Shown here in pieces: positions 49,014 to 61,990 of a stretch of 64,000 bases of DNA (position 1 is the stretch's first letter; each line of letters opens with the position of its first letter). Source of the DNA: Climacium dendroides (Eukaryota > Streptophyta > Bryopsida > Hypnales > Climaciaceae); NCBI GenBank assembly GCA_950106755.1, contig OX467082.1:15004001-15068000 (forward strand), written 5' to 3'. Made by a program: the position numbers and the translations under genes. Under the pieces are notes generated by a model. That model was not told the DNA's origin. It ran no database searches and worked only from the letters and a program-made list of their open reading frames with translations.

Positions 49014-50483
49014 ATAGGCTTGTCTACCTTACCAGGTGCTTGAGGACCAACTGCTGCAGTAGCTTCCAATGCACATACACACACATGGTTTGTGAGTGAC
49101 CAACATCCAAATAAGAGATGGTGAAGTGGAAATGGTGTTGTAAAATGCTAACCTACAGATGGAGGGAAGCCTGACGTGAACATCACACAACTTTCTTGAC
49201 CCTACCAGAAGAGCCACAACTGAAGGTCTCCGAAGTGCTTGGACGGTTTGAAGGGGACTGTGTGATGGTATAATGGCTGCCTAGAGAGTGAGTAGGAAAA
49301 AAAATAGGAAATAGAGGATTTTGCAATTTGGAAAGGATTATAATTTGGAAAGAGTAACAAAAAACTAACTAAATAGATGCTAATTCCAATGTGGAGGAAG
49401 TTTCAAATTGGCTATCAAATTCTATTGTATCTTGTAGACCGGCTAAAATCTAATTTTTTGAAGAAATTTCTTCAATGTACATTTTGCTATTGAAAATTTT
49501 AACCCATAAACAATGCCACATCCATTTTCTAGCCAATTAATGATAGAGATTCTTTCTATGTAGGACAAAAATGCAACTATTCATCCTTGAAATTTTGCAT
49601 TAAAAGGAGAAGTCTTGTATAGTAGTTTGACTTCCAATGAATGCTTTAAGATTTTTTAAATCCAATTATTCACACAATGCCAAAAGGGATGATTTTCATA
49701 GTCACAAGCCCATCTTTTAAGGGTCAAATAGCAATAGAGGGAATTTTAGCCAAGTTCTATGAATGCTGTTGCGGAGGTCCTTGGTAGTAGATTGCATAGT
49801 GCATTTCCAACTCGAAGCCAAGGTCGGTCCAAGGGTAGTCTACAGGAGTCTTTGGTGCAAAGGCTTTTTTGCTATTCCCTGCCATATGATCAACCACTCT
49901 CATTGGTGAAACTCACATATAGGCCATATAGCTAGAATTAGCACAAACCGAAAAGTCCAACATAAGGTAAAGGAGCCCATTGTAGTCAAATGATCCATTG
50001 CGGTCACCTAGGATTGTGGATTTTTTTTCAATATGTGAGATGAGGGCCATAATGCATGTCTTATATGACAATAATGGAGTGAATAGTGACTTCATTAGAA
50101 GCTTCTAACTTTTCAGTGTGAAATTCATTGTAGAAATTGATTTTTTTAGGCCTTCCATGATAGAAAATATTGTGACTACATTAGGTAGTAAGATAGGCAT
50201 TATAGATTCAGATTTTGTTGGTTATGGGGTAGTTTGTAGACTCCTTTGGGCTGAACACTTCATAAATTCCTACCAAATTCATACTTGAGTTTGTCAAAAA
50301 AAAAAAAAATTCAATTGCACTTGCTGTTTCTCATGTGGGAAAAAAATTGAAAACTTTCAGCAAGAAGATGATGTCAAACTCCTCATTCTCACCACAAGGG
50401 GCTGTTTCACCTTAATTATTTTGGGTTCACAACTTTCTCATACAACTTTCAACCCCTAAGGGGAAAGAGGAGGGTCTACTGAT

Positions 50484-53400
50484 ATAAATTGTAAATTGCT
50501 GTCCTGGGATAGCTTGAGGGACAAAAGGGAAAGGCTGAAATCTGCACACTGCATGTGCATGCAAGTTTAATACATGGAATTCTCATCGTACAATGCTCAC
50601 AGATGTACCAGAAATAGCTCAATTTCATTGAATACTGCATTCTACACCTACAAGGAGAACCAACCTTGGGCAATTGTAACACAAGCAGGTGCTTGTGAGT
50701 AAACCACCAGAGTGGAGTAGACTGTTCCTTGGGGTTCTGAGATGCATTCTTCTTCACCATTCTGGAAACTGACATCCATTGATCTCAAAGACCTGTCCAT
50801 GTATAAATAACTTAACCACATATGACTGGGTGCCACACAAACTAAGCACATCCACATTCAGCTTTAAAAGTTGCACTGCCACTGGTGTCCTTACTGCAAA
50901 GGCATATGCACAGGAGGAACAAATGGGCAGAAATTATTTGCTCACACATGGGAGGCAACCCATTCCTGATCGACGATCCACTCTGGCACCCTAGGGTGGT
51001 GTAATTCTGTGCAGGAGGTGCAACAGTGATTAATTATGGCACAATGTGTGCTCAACATGTCTGAATAAACCCAGAGTGGAAAAATTTGGATATAGTTTCT
51101 GGAAATCCTCTGCAAGGTACAATGAAGAATGAATCACACATTCCTCATGAATGCGTAGAGGCTCTGCATGGGCAGAGATGTGTTATTCTCCAAATGTTGA
51201 AGAGTAGGACATGGCAGGTCAGGTTGACAAGCCTATTGCCACCTGAAGGTATATGTAGCAGGGAATCCTTGGTCCATAATGGATTGACAGGTTATTGAAT
51301 TTTTCATCATTTTGCAATCTTCGTGTGTGCATTTGCAGCTTAAGAACAGAGCATTGAAAAAACGCCATGAAAAAATTGTGAACCCGGGCTTGGGAGCTTG
51401 GAAATTCGCGGTGACCGGTGACTGAACACGGTCACCGGAGACCGCCACTCGCCTCCGTTTGTTTCACCCTCGTTCAGTTCGTCGCCATTTCACCGTGTTA
51501 CGATTTCCTCGTGCTTTGCTTGTTGCTTGGAGTTTTTGTTCTGTTGGGGTTGTTGGGATTCTCGTCGTCGTCATATGCAGCTTTGAGTTTAGTTCTGTGC
51601 GGGAGGATTTGTTCTGCACTAGGGATTTTGCCGACCTTTTCGTCGGTATGAGCGTGTCGGTGCACTAGGGTTTTTGTTTCTGCGATTTGAAGGTCGCGCT
51701 CATCAGGCCTTGCTCTTCCTTTATTGCACCGGATTTGCGGATATGTTGGATGTTCTCTATTCGATGCACAGGGTTTGACCTAGCGCAATTCTATACGAAT
51801 CGGCGTCACATGTTTGTCCTTACTATTGACACTGGTGCGGATTCTAAACCCTAGTCAGAGTACTATAGTGCATATATGCCTTTTTGATGTCCACGGATAT
51901 GATCAGGTTGTGAGTCTCTGAACAAATCTTGTAGCGGCAGGATTACCGACAAACGGAACCTTTTGTTAATTTATCATTTTTGAATTGCGTTTCTAGTTTG
52001 CTCAGACCGTGTTTCCGTAATTACATTTCGGAAGAGTCTGTTTAGAAACTCTAGTGACTCATACAAAGATTCGTTTTCTGGGAACCCTAGTTCAGCTCGC
52101 TATCCCTTGCCATGTTGTGTTAGTCACTGTGAACGTGGTCTTGGGAGCTCAAAAATTCGTGGTGACCGGTGACTGAACACGGTCACCGGAGACTATCACT
52201 CGCCTCTGTCGGAGAGCAACAAGGACTCCGTTTGTTCAACCCTCGTTCAGTTCTTCGCCATTTCACTATGTTATGATTTCCTCGTGCTTTGCTTGTCGCT
52301 TAGAGTTTTTGTTCAGTTGGGATTCTTTTCATATGCGGCTTTGAGCTTAGTTCTGTGCGGGAGGATTTGTACAGCACTGAGGCTATTGCCGACCTTTTCG
52401 TCGGTATGAACGTGTCGGTTTCCAGAGATCGCGCGTTTCTTACTGGGATTTGAAGGATTTGTGCTTGCTCCGACTTTATTGCGACGGATTCTCGGATATG
52501 TTGGATGTTCCCTGTTCGATGTTCGATGCGTAGGGTTTGAACCAGTTCTATCTGGAGTCGGCTCCTTACTGTTGTCAATGGTGCGGATTCTTAACCCTAA
52601 TCAGAGTATTATTGTACATTTGTACCATTTTGATGTCCACGGACATGATCAGGTTGTGAGCCTCTTAACGAAGCTTGTAGCAGCAGGATTACTGACGAAC
52701 GGAATCTTTTGTTACTTCATCATTTTTGAATTGCGTTTCTGATTTGCTTAGACCTTTTTTTCCGTAATTACATTTCGGAAGTGTCTGTTTAGAAACTCTA
52801 GTGACTCATACAATGATTCGTTTTCTGGTAAGCGTGGTTCAGGTACCCATCCCTTGCCACGTTGTGTTAGTCATTTTGCTTGTCAAGTTGGACGCTTGAT
52901 TGGGAGGTGTGACTTCGTGCAGCATATGATTTTATTGAACAAATTTGCTGAAATGCCTCTGACTGGTTTTCTCTTATCCAGCTTTGCAGTCCATTTCGTA
53001 TCTATTGCCTGTGAATTGAGGAATCGGTTTACGGTGTGTATTTACAGGCATGCTGATTTAGAGGGAATGATGTGTGGAACATCCAATAGATGACAACTCT
53101 TACGCCGCTAGTACTGGCGAAATGATCGATGGATTCATGAATGTTCTTGTTTCCAGGTACGGTGATGCTTTTGGATGGGCTCAGTTGTGGGACTTTCTTG
53201 GTTGATGATTGTCGAAATGGTTTAGATGATGTGGACTGTGTTTCAAATCCGTGATTGAACCTCTAGTAACGGCTTGTCAACACTTGTTCTCAGCGTGATT
53301 CATTTTAATTATCGATCTTTACCTCTTCAGTGCAACAGGGTTTGATGTTGAGACAATTGAATAATAGAATCACTCCCAATGATAGAGAAGTCCATTTCGA

Positions 53401-54989
53401 GTCTGTTATCCCTTCAGTCTAGTTCAGCTTTACCATGAAACGAAATCTTCTGTTTTATTCCATTTTCAGATTCTTATTTATTGCCTGTTCATGGAAGCGC
53501 ACTTGTTGCATTCTTTGGGTGTGCTTAGATTATTTCAGTATCCCTTTCTTGTTATCGCATATCTTTCTGCTTATTTTGCCTTAGGTCATCTCCGGAGGGG
53601 AGTTTCATGTCCAATTGCAGTCATTCTCTCTTTCCTTTTTGAAGAGTCATTAATGTTTGACCTTGCGAGTTGTTGGAAAGCTGCTTTGTTCTCAATGGAT
53701 TCCAGTCAGCTTGATAAATTTGTATCCATTTCGCTCTGTTGTGATTTGACTTGCAGATCGCATCCTACTTGGTCGCTCTTGCTACCCCGCAACCACACCG
53801 GTTGTGACAGTCGTGGACAATGTCGGGGGATGAGGATGTGGCATCTGCCGCTCCACTGGATGCTCTTTGAAGTCTTTGTTCTTCACTTCTAAATTACCAA
53901 CGGTGTGTGTTTATGAACTGTCAATTTTCATCGATGACATTGTGGACAGTGGGGTTCAGATGGGGTTAAATTGTTTATCACCAGAATCAATGAAGAAAAA
54001 TACAAATGGACCAAAGATAGTTCCATATGATTTCAAACTGCTAAAATCACTTTGAGACTAGAGTTGGGCCTCTTGGTTCTTAGGGGTTTCAGAGAGAGAC
54101 CCACTTATTAAGATTGGGAAATGGTTTATCTGGCTGCGCCTTGTCTTGTTTGGCAAGGCGATTTGCTTAAGAAGTTGTTGGTTGATTGGGAGAATTTGAC
54201 TTTTTGTGGCATCTTCCAACGATTGTTGCAATTGAGCAACTTTGGTCATGTGCTTATGTCTGAGAAGTCTATATTCTTATGAAGTTGTGTAGTCTAGGTT
54301 GGTCTTTCTTGTAGATTAAGAATTTGATTTCTATTATATCCAAGTATGCATGTCAACAAGGTATGATGTTTGGAACATGAATTTGTTGTATAATGTTACA
54401 TAATTATGATCATTACTTGATGTTCACTTGATCCTTATTGTTGTATACTTGATTGTTATTGTTGTGAGGTAGGTAGAGAGTTCATGATGAGCTTTGAATC
54501 ATGAGTTAAAGGTGGTAGATCTTACTACCATTTAATGTGACGGAAATACATCCATACATTATTCAAGAGTTCTTTAAGAGTTGATTGCAAGAAGGATGCT
54601 AGCAAGTGTTGGGAATAGCTCTTCAAATGATCTACAAATGCACGAGATGGACCAAGGTTTGCAAACCTTTGTTGCAACATACAACAATTGTATTGTATCT
54701 CTATCTTGGTATTCCACATTCACATTGTGAAGGCTACTACTTGGTGAGAAGAAGGAAGTTGATATTGCATGTGAGTATTCACGCCATGTGTACTTCATTG
54801 TATTGTTGATTATCTTGTATATTGTGTTGACGTGAAATCCTTTAGAATATTGCTTTCAAAGGTTGTAAGAAGATTGACTTGAATGGATGAATTAGAAACC
54901 AGTGTATTTTGGAATGACCATAGGTTCTTTCATTTTTGGTAGTCATTGGCGTGTATTCCAATTGTGTAGTGACCATCATCACAAGCAAT
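50484..54989 (+). other. TNL-D leader block
   Basis: Paralogous throughout to the TNL-B leader (24084-28581), including the tandem pair of 750-bp units (about 51378-52130 and 52131-52880), the 44-codon frame ending at 53205 and the MSGDEDVA frame at 53820-53870. No functional gene is seen; the last few hundred bases are probably promoter. Confidence 0.5.
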
Positions 54990-57900
54990 ATGGAAAGTGA
55001 TACAAGGCTTGCCGAGAGATTGCGCATGATAAAAGGTATGGTTGGTTTATCCTTGTTTACACTATTAACCTAGTCCTTTTTTATTAAATTTTGAAGTACT
55101 ATTGTTTACAAATTTATAATGCTCACCATTGGATGGGATTAGAAACATTATCACATGATGTAATTTGGTTGTGTTGATTTGTTAATAAGATTGTCCAATG
55201 AATGTGTCCAGATGAATTTGAAGACTATGATGTTTTCATTAGTCATAGAGGCCTTGATACCAAGACAAGTTTTGTGGGCTATTTATATGAAGCTTTGAAG
55301 CAAGTTGGGTTGTGTCCCTTTTTGGATTGCAAATCCATTGGTAAAGGCCAAGATGCTTGGAAATGCATTGATCATGCTATCGAGATGACACCCTTAGCTC
55401 TAGTCATCTTTTCGGAGAGTTTTGCACAATCGGAGTGGTGTTTGAAAGAATTACATGCAATGTTGGGTTGTCCTTCAATGAAGGTGCTACCCATCTTCTA
55501 CAAAGTTCAACCTTGGGAAGTGAGTTTCTCTGAAAATGGTCAATTGGATGGTGGATTTAAGAAGTTGATAGAGAGGCATGATGCAACTATGATTGAAGAA
55601 TGGAGGGCTGATTTGAAAAGAGCTTCCAAGATAATTGGTTGGGAATACAATGTGGGAGACAAGAGGTAAAGATGTGGATTTGTACTATTATGTGTTATAA
55701 ATAGTATTGTGGTTGAACTTGACATTGTATTTGGTGTTAATGAAATTTGTTTGAAATTGTTTGTAGGTTGGAAAAGGACTTGGTGTCCGAGGTGGTTGGA
55801 AAGGTCTTTGAATTGGCAAATAAACCACTTCCCTTAGAAGTGGGTGATCATATTGTGGGCGTGAAGCAAGTTGCTGCGAACCTCATTCAAACCGTTGATG
55901 AGAAGAAAGTGTTTATGTTGGGATTGTGGGGAATGGGTGGAATTGGAAAGTCCACTTTGGCATGAGAGTTATACAACCAATTGGGGAGAAGATTTGATGC
56001 AAGCTATTTTGTGGAAGATGTGGTTGAGAAGGTGAATCAAGGTGGTGTCACAACAATCCAAAATCATATTTTGAAGGCCTTGTGTGAGAATGATTCAATT
56101 CCAATTATTGTAGACAAGTCTAAGGGTAAGGTTATTCTTGAAGAAAGGCTATCTAAGAAGCTTATTTTGGTGGTATTGGATGATGTTCGTGACAATGATG
56201 AGATGGATTATTTGATGTCATGCAAAATGTTGAAAGAAGGTAGCATGTGCATTGTCACTTCTCGAAATCGGCGTATATTTGACAAGTTAACTTCATTTCA
56301 TGTTAGTCATGAGGTTTACACTCATGATGTTCAATTATTGAGCCAACAAGATTCTCGAAGTGTCTTCTCATGTTATACATTTGGAGGTGATTGGAAAGTT
56401 CCTCCAAGATTTGGAGGTCTTGTTGGAGATGTTAGTTTGGCATGTGGTGGAGTCCCGTTGGTGTTGAAAGTTTGTGGGTCCTTATTAAGGGGCGAAAAGG
56501 ATGTTGAGATTTGGGAGGAAGTTTTGAAGAAGTTGAAATGTGGTAGTATAATGGATGAGAAGAAGATATTTGAATGTCTTCGCATCAGCTATGATGCTCT
56601 TGAAGAACAACATCAAGAAATGTTTTTGGATATTGCATGTGCATTGTTGGAAGCATCTGTGGAGATGTCTAAATTGGTTTGGAGATCCCAAGGTTGGTCT
56701 GCTGCATTGGGTGTTCGCAACCTTGTAGAAAAGGCCTTAATTAGAGTGGATGAATTTGGTGCCTTTGGCATGCATGACCACTTAAGAGACTTGGGTCGTA
56801 CAATTGCGCAACAAGAAAGAACAAGCTTGGGTATTTGCAAACGCTTATGGGATTCTGAAACCTTATCATTGTTGAACAAGAATGAGGTATGTGTGTTGAC
56901 CATTAAACTTTAATTTGGTCAATCATTTTAATACAGGTATACTAGGTAATTTTTTTCTTGCATATTAGAGAGAATTTGAATAGAGTATAATAGTAGTGGA
57001 GTATGGGAGTAGCATTCAATCTCGTTGATTGTTTGACAATCCAAAAGTTGTTGTGTATGTACCCTTCCTCTAGTTTTAGTAACTAGAGTATGCAATATAT
57101 TTTTTTGGAGTTTGCTTATACCTAGTTTGACCCAAGAGTAAGCTTTTAGGTTTATTTGATTTTTTTTGGATGTGTTTGTGCAGCCACTACCAAAATCTCT
57201 TCAAACTTTGATTCTTCCTCAAAGTCTCAAAATTCCAGTTGACCTTTCTTTCATGAAAGTGTTGCGTATATTAAAATGGAAAGGTGGCTTCTTTTCAGAG
57301 TTATCACTTCCAGAAAATTTGCATTGCCTTGATTACATTAAAGATGCCCTTGAACCATCGGGACAATTTCCAAAATTTCCTGAAAATAGTGCATTGGTGG
57401 CATTGTTTTGGATGGATAATTCGATGGAAAGATTGCCTGAATCATTTCTAAATTTGAAGAAGTTGGAAGTGTTGAATCTAAGCAATTGTAATAGGCTTAT
57501 GGAACTCCCAGGTTCTTTTGGCTGCCTCCAAAACTTAAAAGAATTGGATCTCAATCGAAGTGGAATCCAAAGCTTACCTGAGTCTTTGGGAACATTGAGC
57601 TTATTGAAAGTGTTGAATTTATGGGGTTGTTCCAAGCTTGAGAAGCTACCACATTCATTTGGAGACCTCCAAAATTTGAAAGACTTGGATCTCAATGGAA
57701 TTGGAATCCAAAGTTTATCAGAGTCTTTTAGAACACTAAGCCTTTTGGAGGAGTTGGATTTGTCCTTTTGTTCAAAGCTTGAGAAGCTACCAAATTCATT
57801 TGGAGCTCTCCAAAGTTTGAAAAACTTGTATCTCAAAGATAGTGGAATCCAAAGCTTACCTGAATCTTTTGGAGCATTGAGCCTCTTGGAGGTGTTGAAT

Positions 57901-59130
57901 TTGTGTGGTTGTTCCAAGCTTGAGAAACTACCAAATTCATTTGGAGGCCTCCAAAATTTGAAAGACTTGCATCCTAGAGGGAGTGGAATCCAAAGTTTAC
58001 CAGAATCTTTTGGAACATTGAGCCTCTTGGAGGTGTTGTGTTTGAGTGGTTGTTTCAAACTTGAGAAGTTGCCAAAGTCAATTGGAGGCCTTCAAAGTTT
58101 GAGAAATTTGGATCTCAGTCAAAGTAAAATCCAAAGTTTACCTAATTCTTTCCAAACATTGAACAAGTTGGAAGTATTATATATTCAACAGTGTTCCGAG
58201 CTTAAGAAGCTACCATGTTCATTTGGAAGCCTCCAAAATCTAAAGGACTTGTTTCCTAATGGAAGTGGAATCCAAAGTTTACCTGAATCTTTTGGAACAT
58301 TAAGCCTCTTGAAGGCATTGAATTTTGGTGGTTGTTCTAAGCTTGAAAAGCTACCAAATTCATTTGGAGCTCTTCAAAGTTTGAAAAACTTAGATTTTCA
58401 GTGTAGTGGAATTCAAAGTTTACCTGAATCTTTGGAAACATTGACCAATTTGGAAGTGTTGAATTTACGAAACTGTTCAATGCTTGAGAAACTTCCAAAT
58501 TCATTGAGGGGCCTCCAAAATTTGAAAAACTTGGATTTAGATGGAAGTGGAATCCAAAGTTTACCCGAGTCTTTTGGAAAACTAAACAAGTTGGAAGTGT
58601 TGAATTTGCGAGGGTGTTCCAAGCTTGAGAAGCTACCACATTCATTTGAAGGCCTTCAAAGTTTGAAAAACTTAGATGTGAATAGAAGTGGAATCCAAAG
58701 TTTACCTGAGTCTTATCGAACATTGAACAAGTTGGAAGTGTTGAATTTGTGGGGTTGTTCCAAGCTTGAGAAGCTACCAAATTCATTTGGAAGCCTCCAA
58801 AATTTGAAATACTTGGATCTCAATCAAAGTGGAATCCAAAATTTATCTGAATCTTTTGGAACATTAAGCGTCTTAAAAGTATTGATTTTGTGGGGTTGTT
58901 CCAAGCTTGAGAAGCTACCAAATTCATTTGGAGGCCTTCAAAATTTGAAATACTTGGATTTGAATCAAAGTGGAATCCAAAGTTTACCCGAATCTTTTGG
59001 ATCATTGAGCAAGTTGGAAGTGTTGAATTTGTGCGGTTGTTCCAAGCTTGAGAAACTACCAGATTCATTTGGAGGCCTCCTCAATTTGAAACACTTGGAT
59101 CTTAAAGATAGTGGAATCAAAGTTACCTGA
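54990..59130 (+). pseudogene. TNL-D: mosaic TIR-NB-ARC-LRR with a stop just after the P-loop
   Basis: Exons by homology are 54990-55035, 55212-55665, 55767-56886 and 57184-59130. A TGA at 55963-55965 follows GMGGIGKSTLA where the other three have CGA (Arg), a single C-to-T change at a CpG. The product to that point is 232 aa: full TIR (YDVFISHRG, SEWCLKEL) plus P-loop, so it might act as a TIR-only protein. The rest of NB-ARC and 12 LRR units are open in frame, so the stop looks recent. The leader, TIR and NB-ARC are TNL-B-like (SVFSCYTFGGDW, LRGEKDVEIW). From about 56800 the sequence becomes A/C-like (IAQQERTSLGICKRLW) and stays so through the LRR and 3' flank. Confidence 0.88.
57571..59121 (+). 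repeat. 141-bp LRR array of TNL-D (units 2-12)
   Basis: Units start every 141 bp from 57571 to 58981. The exon is 987 bp, exactly seven units, shorter than that of TNL-A. Units 1-3 and 8-12 correspond to the first three and last five units of TNL-A; units 4-7 include distinct types (LHPRGSGIQ, LFPNGSGIQ) not seen in A or C. Confidence 0.92.
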
Positions 59131-61990
59131 ACCTTTTAGAACATTGAACCTCTTGGAAGTATTGAATTTGTAGGGTTGTTTCAAGCTTAAGAAGCTACCA
59201 AGTCCATTAGGAGGCTTCTTGAATATGAACCACTTAGATCTTTGAAGAAGTGGAAACAAAAATTGGTTGGACTCTATAGGTGGTTTCATAAGTACTTCAG
59301 ATTTGAGGCTATTTTGTTTTTCCATCTAGAATTAGCTTGAATTTCCACATTTGGAAAATTTTGTAACTTAGTACTCTTAAATCTTTGTACCACAACTCTT
59401 AGAATTCTATATGAATTCTATATTAGTCGATTCACAAACTTGTAAAAGTTGAATTTGGTGCATTGTTTGTAGTTTGATATCTCTAATTGTCAGGAAGTAT
59501 ATTGTTAGGTGATGTTGAAATATACTTTGAAGATCACTTGGCAACTTGATGGAGCATGTGATTTATTTCAGTTGAATAAGGCATGACTTTCATATGGTTT
59601 CCCATTTGATTATTAGTGAAATAATGGATTGTTGTCTCTAGTCATCTATTAATTTGTATTATGTTCAATTTCTAAGTGTGATTTGTTCTACAATTTATAT
59701 TATACGCTTGCATTTCTAGTGTGCTCTTATTTTCTTATGGGTGGAATTTTCCCACCTTTTGTTTTCATATATAATGCAAGGTTGCAATCACAAGACCAAG
59801 GTGTATTTGAATGGTACCAACACTTGAACTTGGTTAGTCTTTTTTTAGAAATTGATGAAGTTCCAAGCTTGTATTCTCCCTAGAACTTCAATGATGTAAG
59901 AATTTTGTATCACCCTAATATACAATAGTTAATCTCATAAGATTCTTGAGGAGACCGAGTGTCTTTATTAATTTAGTACTTTGTTTGGTAGCTTACGAAA
60001 ATTCAAGAACCTAAGTTCTTTCAATTTCCAAGTGCCATCAAGGGGCCATTTCATGAACCATGTCATTCTTAGAGTGATGTTCATAACATTCGGATGGATG
60101 CCTTTAAGGTTGCATTACCCCAAGCAACTTGCATTACTAGAGTCTAGAACCCCAATTGCCTTGATGTTGATTGTGGGATTTTTTTATAAATAGAAAAAGA
60201 AATAGTTTCCAATTAAATTGTTGCTACCAATTCTAACTAACGTCCATTTTCTAGACAATGAATAGATTCAAATTCTTGTTTTTGTTTCGTTCTTGTTTGA
60301 ATGAAAGTCATTTTAATTTTGGGTGTCACTTGGTCAAGTTATTGTCTTATCTAATGGTTGGATTTGGTGTTACTAGAGTACATATTTTCTAAAATTACAA
60401 ATGTGAAAGTGTGTCAAGTGGTCAAATTGCATTGACTCTAGTTCAAAACTAGATTTCTAAAAATGAGGTCATAAATGTAAAGAATACAAAAATTTCTAAA
60501 AATCATCATGTTAAGAGAACCTCATTTCAAATCATTCCAACAAGTTTTTCTCAAAAATGATAATATTTTGCTTGTAACTGAATTTCAAATGAATTTGAAA
60601 TTTCCCTTTCCAAATTTATAGAAAATTATTGGTGATAGCATTGGTGAATCTAACTATATCAATGGAATGTAAAACTCAAAATCTATAACTTTTCTTTGTA
60701 TATCACTTCCAAAATATCCTTATGGGGAATTTCATTAAAATGGCAATATTTCGCATGCCATTTATGCAAGTTATAAGCACATATGATAGTGCTTCTCGGC
60801 ATGTCAATTTTATAGATGTGCCAATTTTGTTCGCAACAAGTCCAATTTACAACACAACTTCCATGTTTCTTCACCCCCATGCCATCTTTTTATGCAATTT
60901 CTTCCATTTTGTGGATCCTCTTTGTGCCATTTTCATAGAATAATCACTATTGTAACGAAATTCCCCATCCTTCCAAGTTGTACTTTATAATGTTTTTTTT
61001 CCAAATCATCAATTTCGTAAAAGACTCCAAACATTTAGGGTGTTCTTTGGCATCTTAGCATTTATGTTCTACATCAATTTAGTCCATGGTATACAAATGG
61101 GAGTGGCAAGAGGTATTCATGAATGTTGAAGATAAAGCAAACTAGTAAATGATAATTAGCCTTCCGACATTATGATAATTTGTCTATCATGTAACCAATT
61201 GGTAGTATCTCTCTCGTATTGAATGTAAATTGTCTTACCATTTCATCTAGTATAATCATAGCCAAATTAATATATAATCAATTTTTTTGCTATTACTTAA
61301 AAAATTTGCAAGATTTTGCAATTGACATTGGAGGGGGGATTTTCATTATTAATCTCAAATATAATGATAATAAAATTGAGACACTTCATGAAATTGAGAT
61401 ACATCTTGTAATTGAAACTTGCTTGTGAGAAGATAGTTATTATTTTTGCTAAATAAAAACATTAGTAACATGAACCATTAATTGGTTATGTATACATTTC
61501 ATGTCTTATATTGGAGTTGTGGATTTACATTAAAAAGTTTATACACTTCACTAATTCCTTCACAATGCCTCCACAAGTAGAATGGTAGTCCACTTTTGGT
61601 ACCAAATTCTATAATGAAATAGATATGTACTATAGAAGTACAATTAAAATTATGCAAAATGCATTTTTTAATTATGCAATAACAACAAACAAATGTATCA
61701 TAGGGATTAGCATCTATTAAATTGCCACAAAATTATAATGGAAACAGTATAACATCTCAGTACATACAAACATCTTAGAACATGTAAATGCAAAATTACA
61801 TTCTAATTTAACTCCCAAAAGATTAGTCTACTAACATAAGTACCTACTATTCATCTTTGTGTCTTTCATGCATTGTTGCTTGAACCAGACATAAAGGTCA
61901 TTTTTGATGATTTGATGATGTTGATTTGTAGTCTGGGGATTTTAATTCTTAGATTTGAAGTTTCTTTTTTGCTCATACCGATGAAAAGGT
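59131..61990. other. TNL-D 3' flank
   Basis: Non-coding and paralogous to 16348-19198, with fossil LRR at 59131-59260. It leads into the 2-kb insertion at the same site as in the TNL-A flank (aaaaggt at 61984-61990), which ties D's 3' half to an A-like donor. Confidence 0.6.

Larger units (their letters stand above)
43151..50483. other. 7.3-kb spacer present only between TNL-C and TNL-D
   Basis: This block has no counterpart between TNL-A and TNL-B. I see no supported gene. It contains four repeat-derived structures, listed separately at 44093-44387, 46430-46905, 47129-47448 and 48712-49013, plus a diverged copy of the 320-640 repeat at about 47990-48300. There is a G homopolymer near 43887-43896 and AT-rich runs (48790-48860). 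The rest, about 44390-46400 and 49020-50480, is AT-rich without visible structure. Confidence 0.55.
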
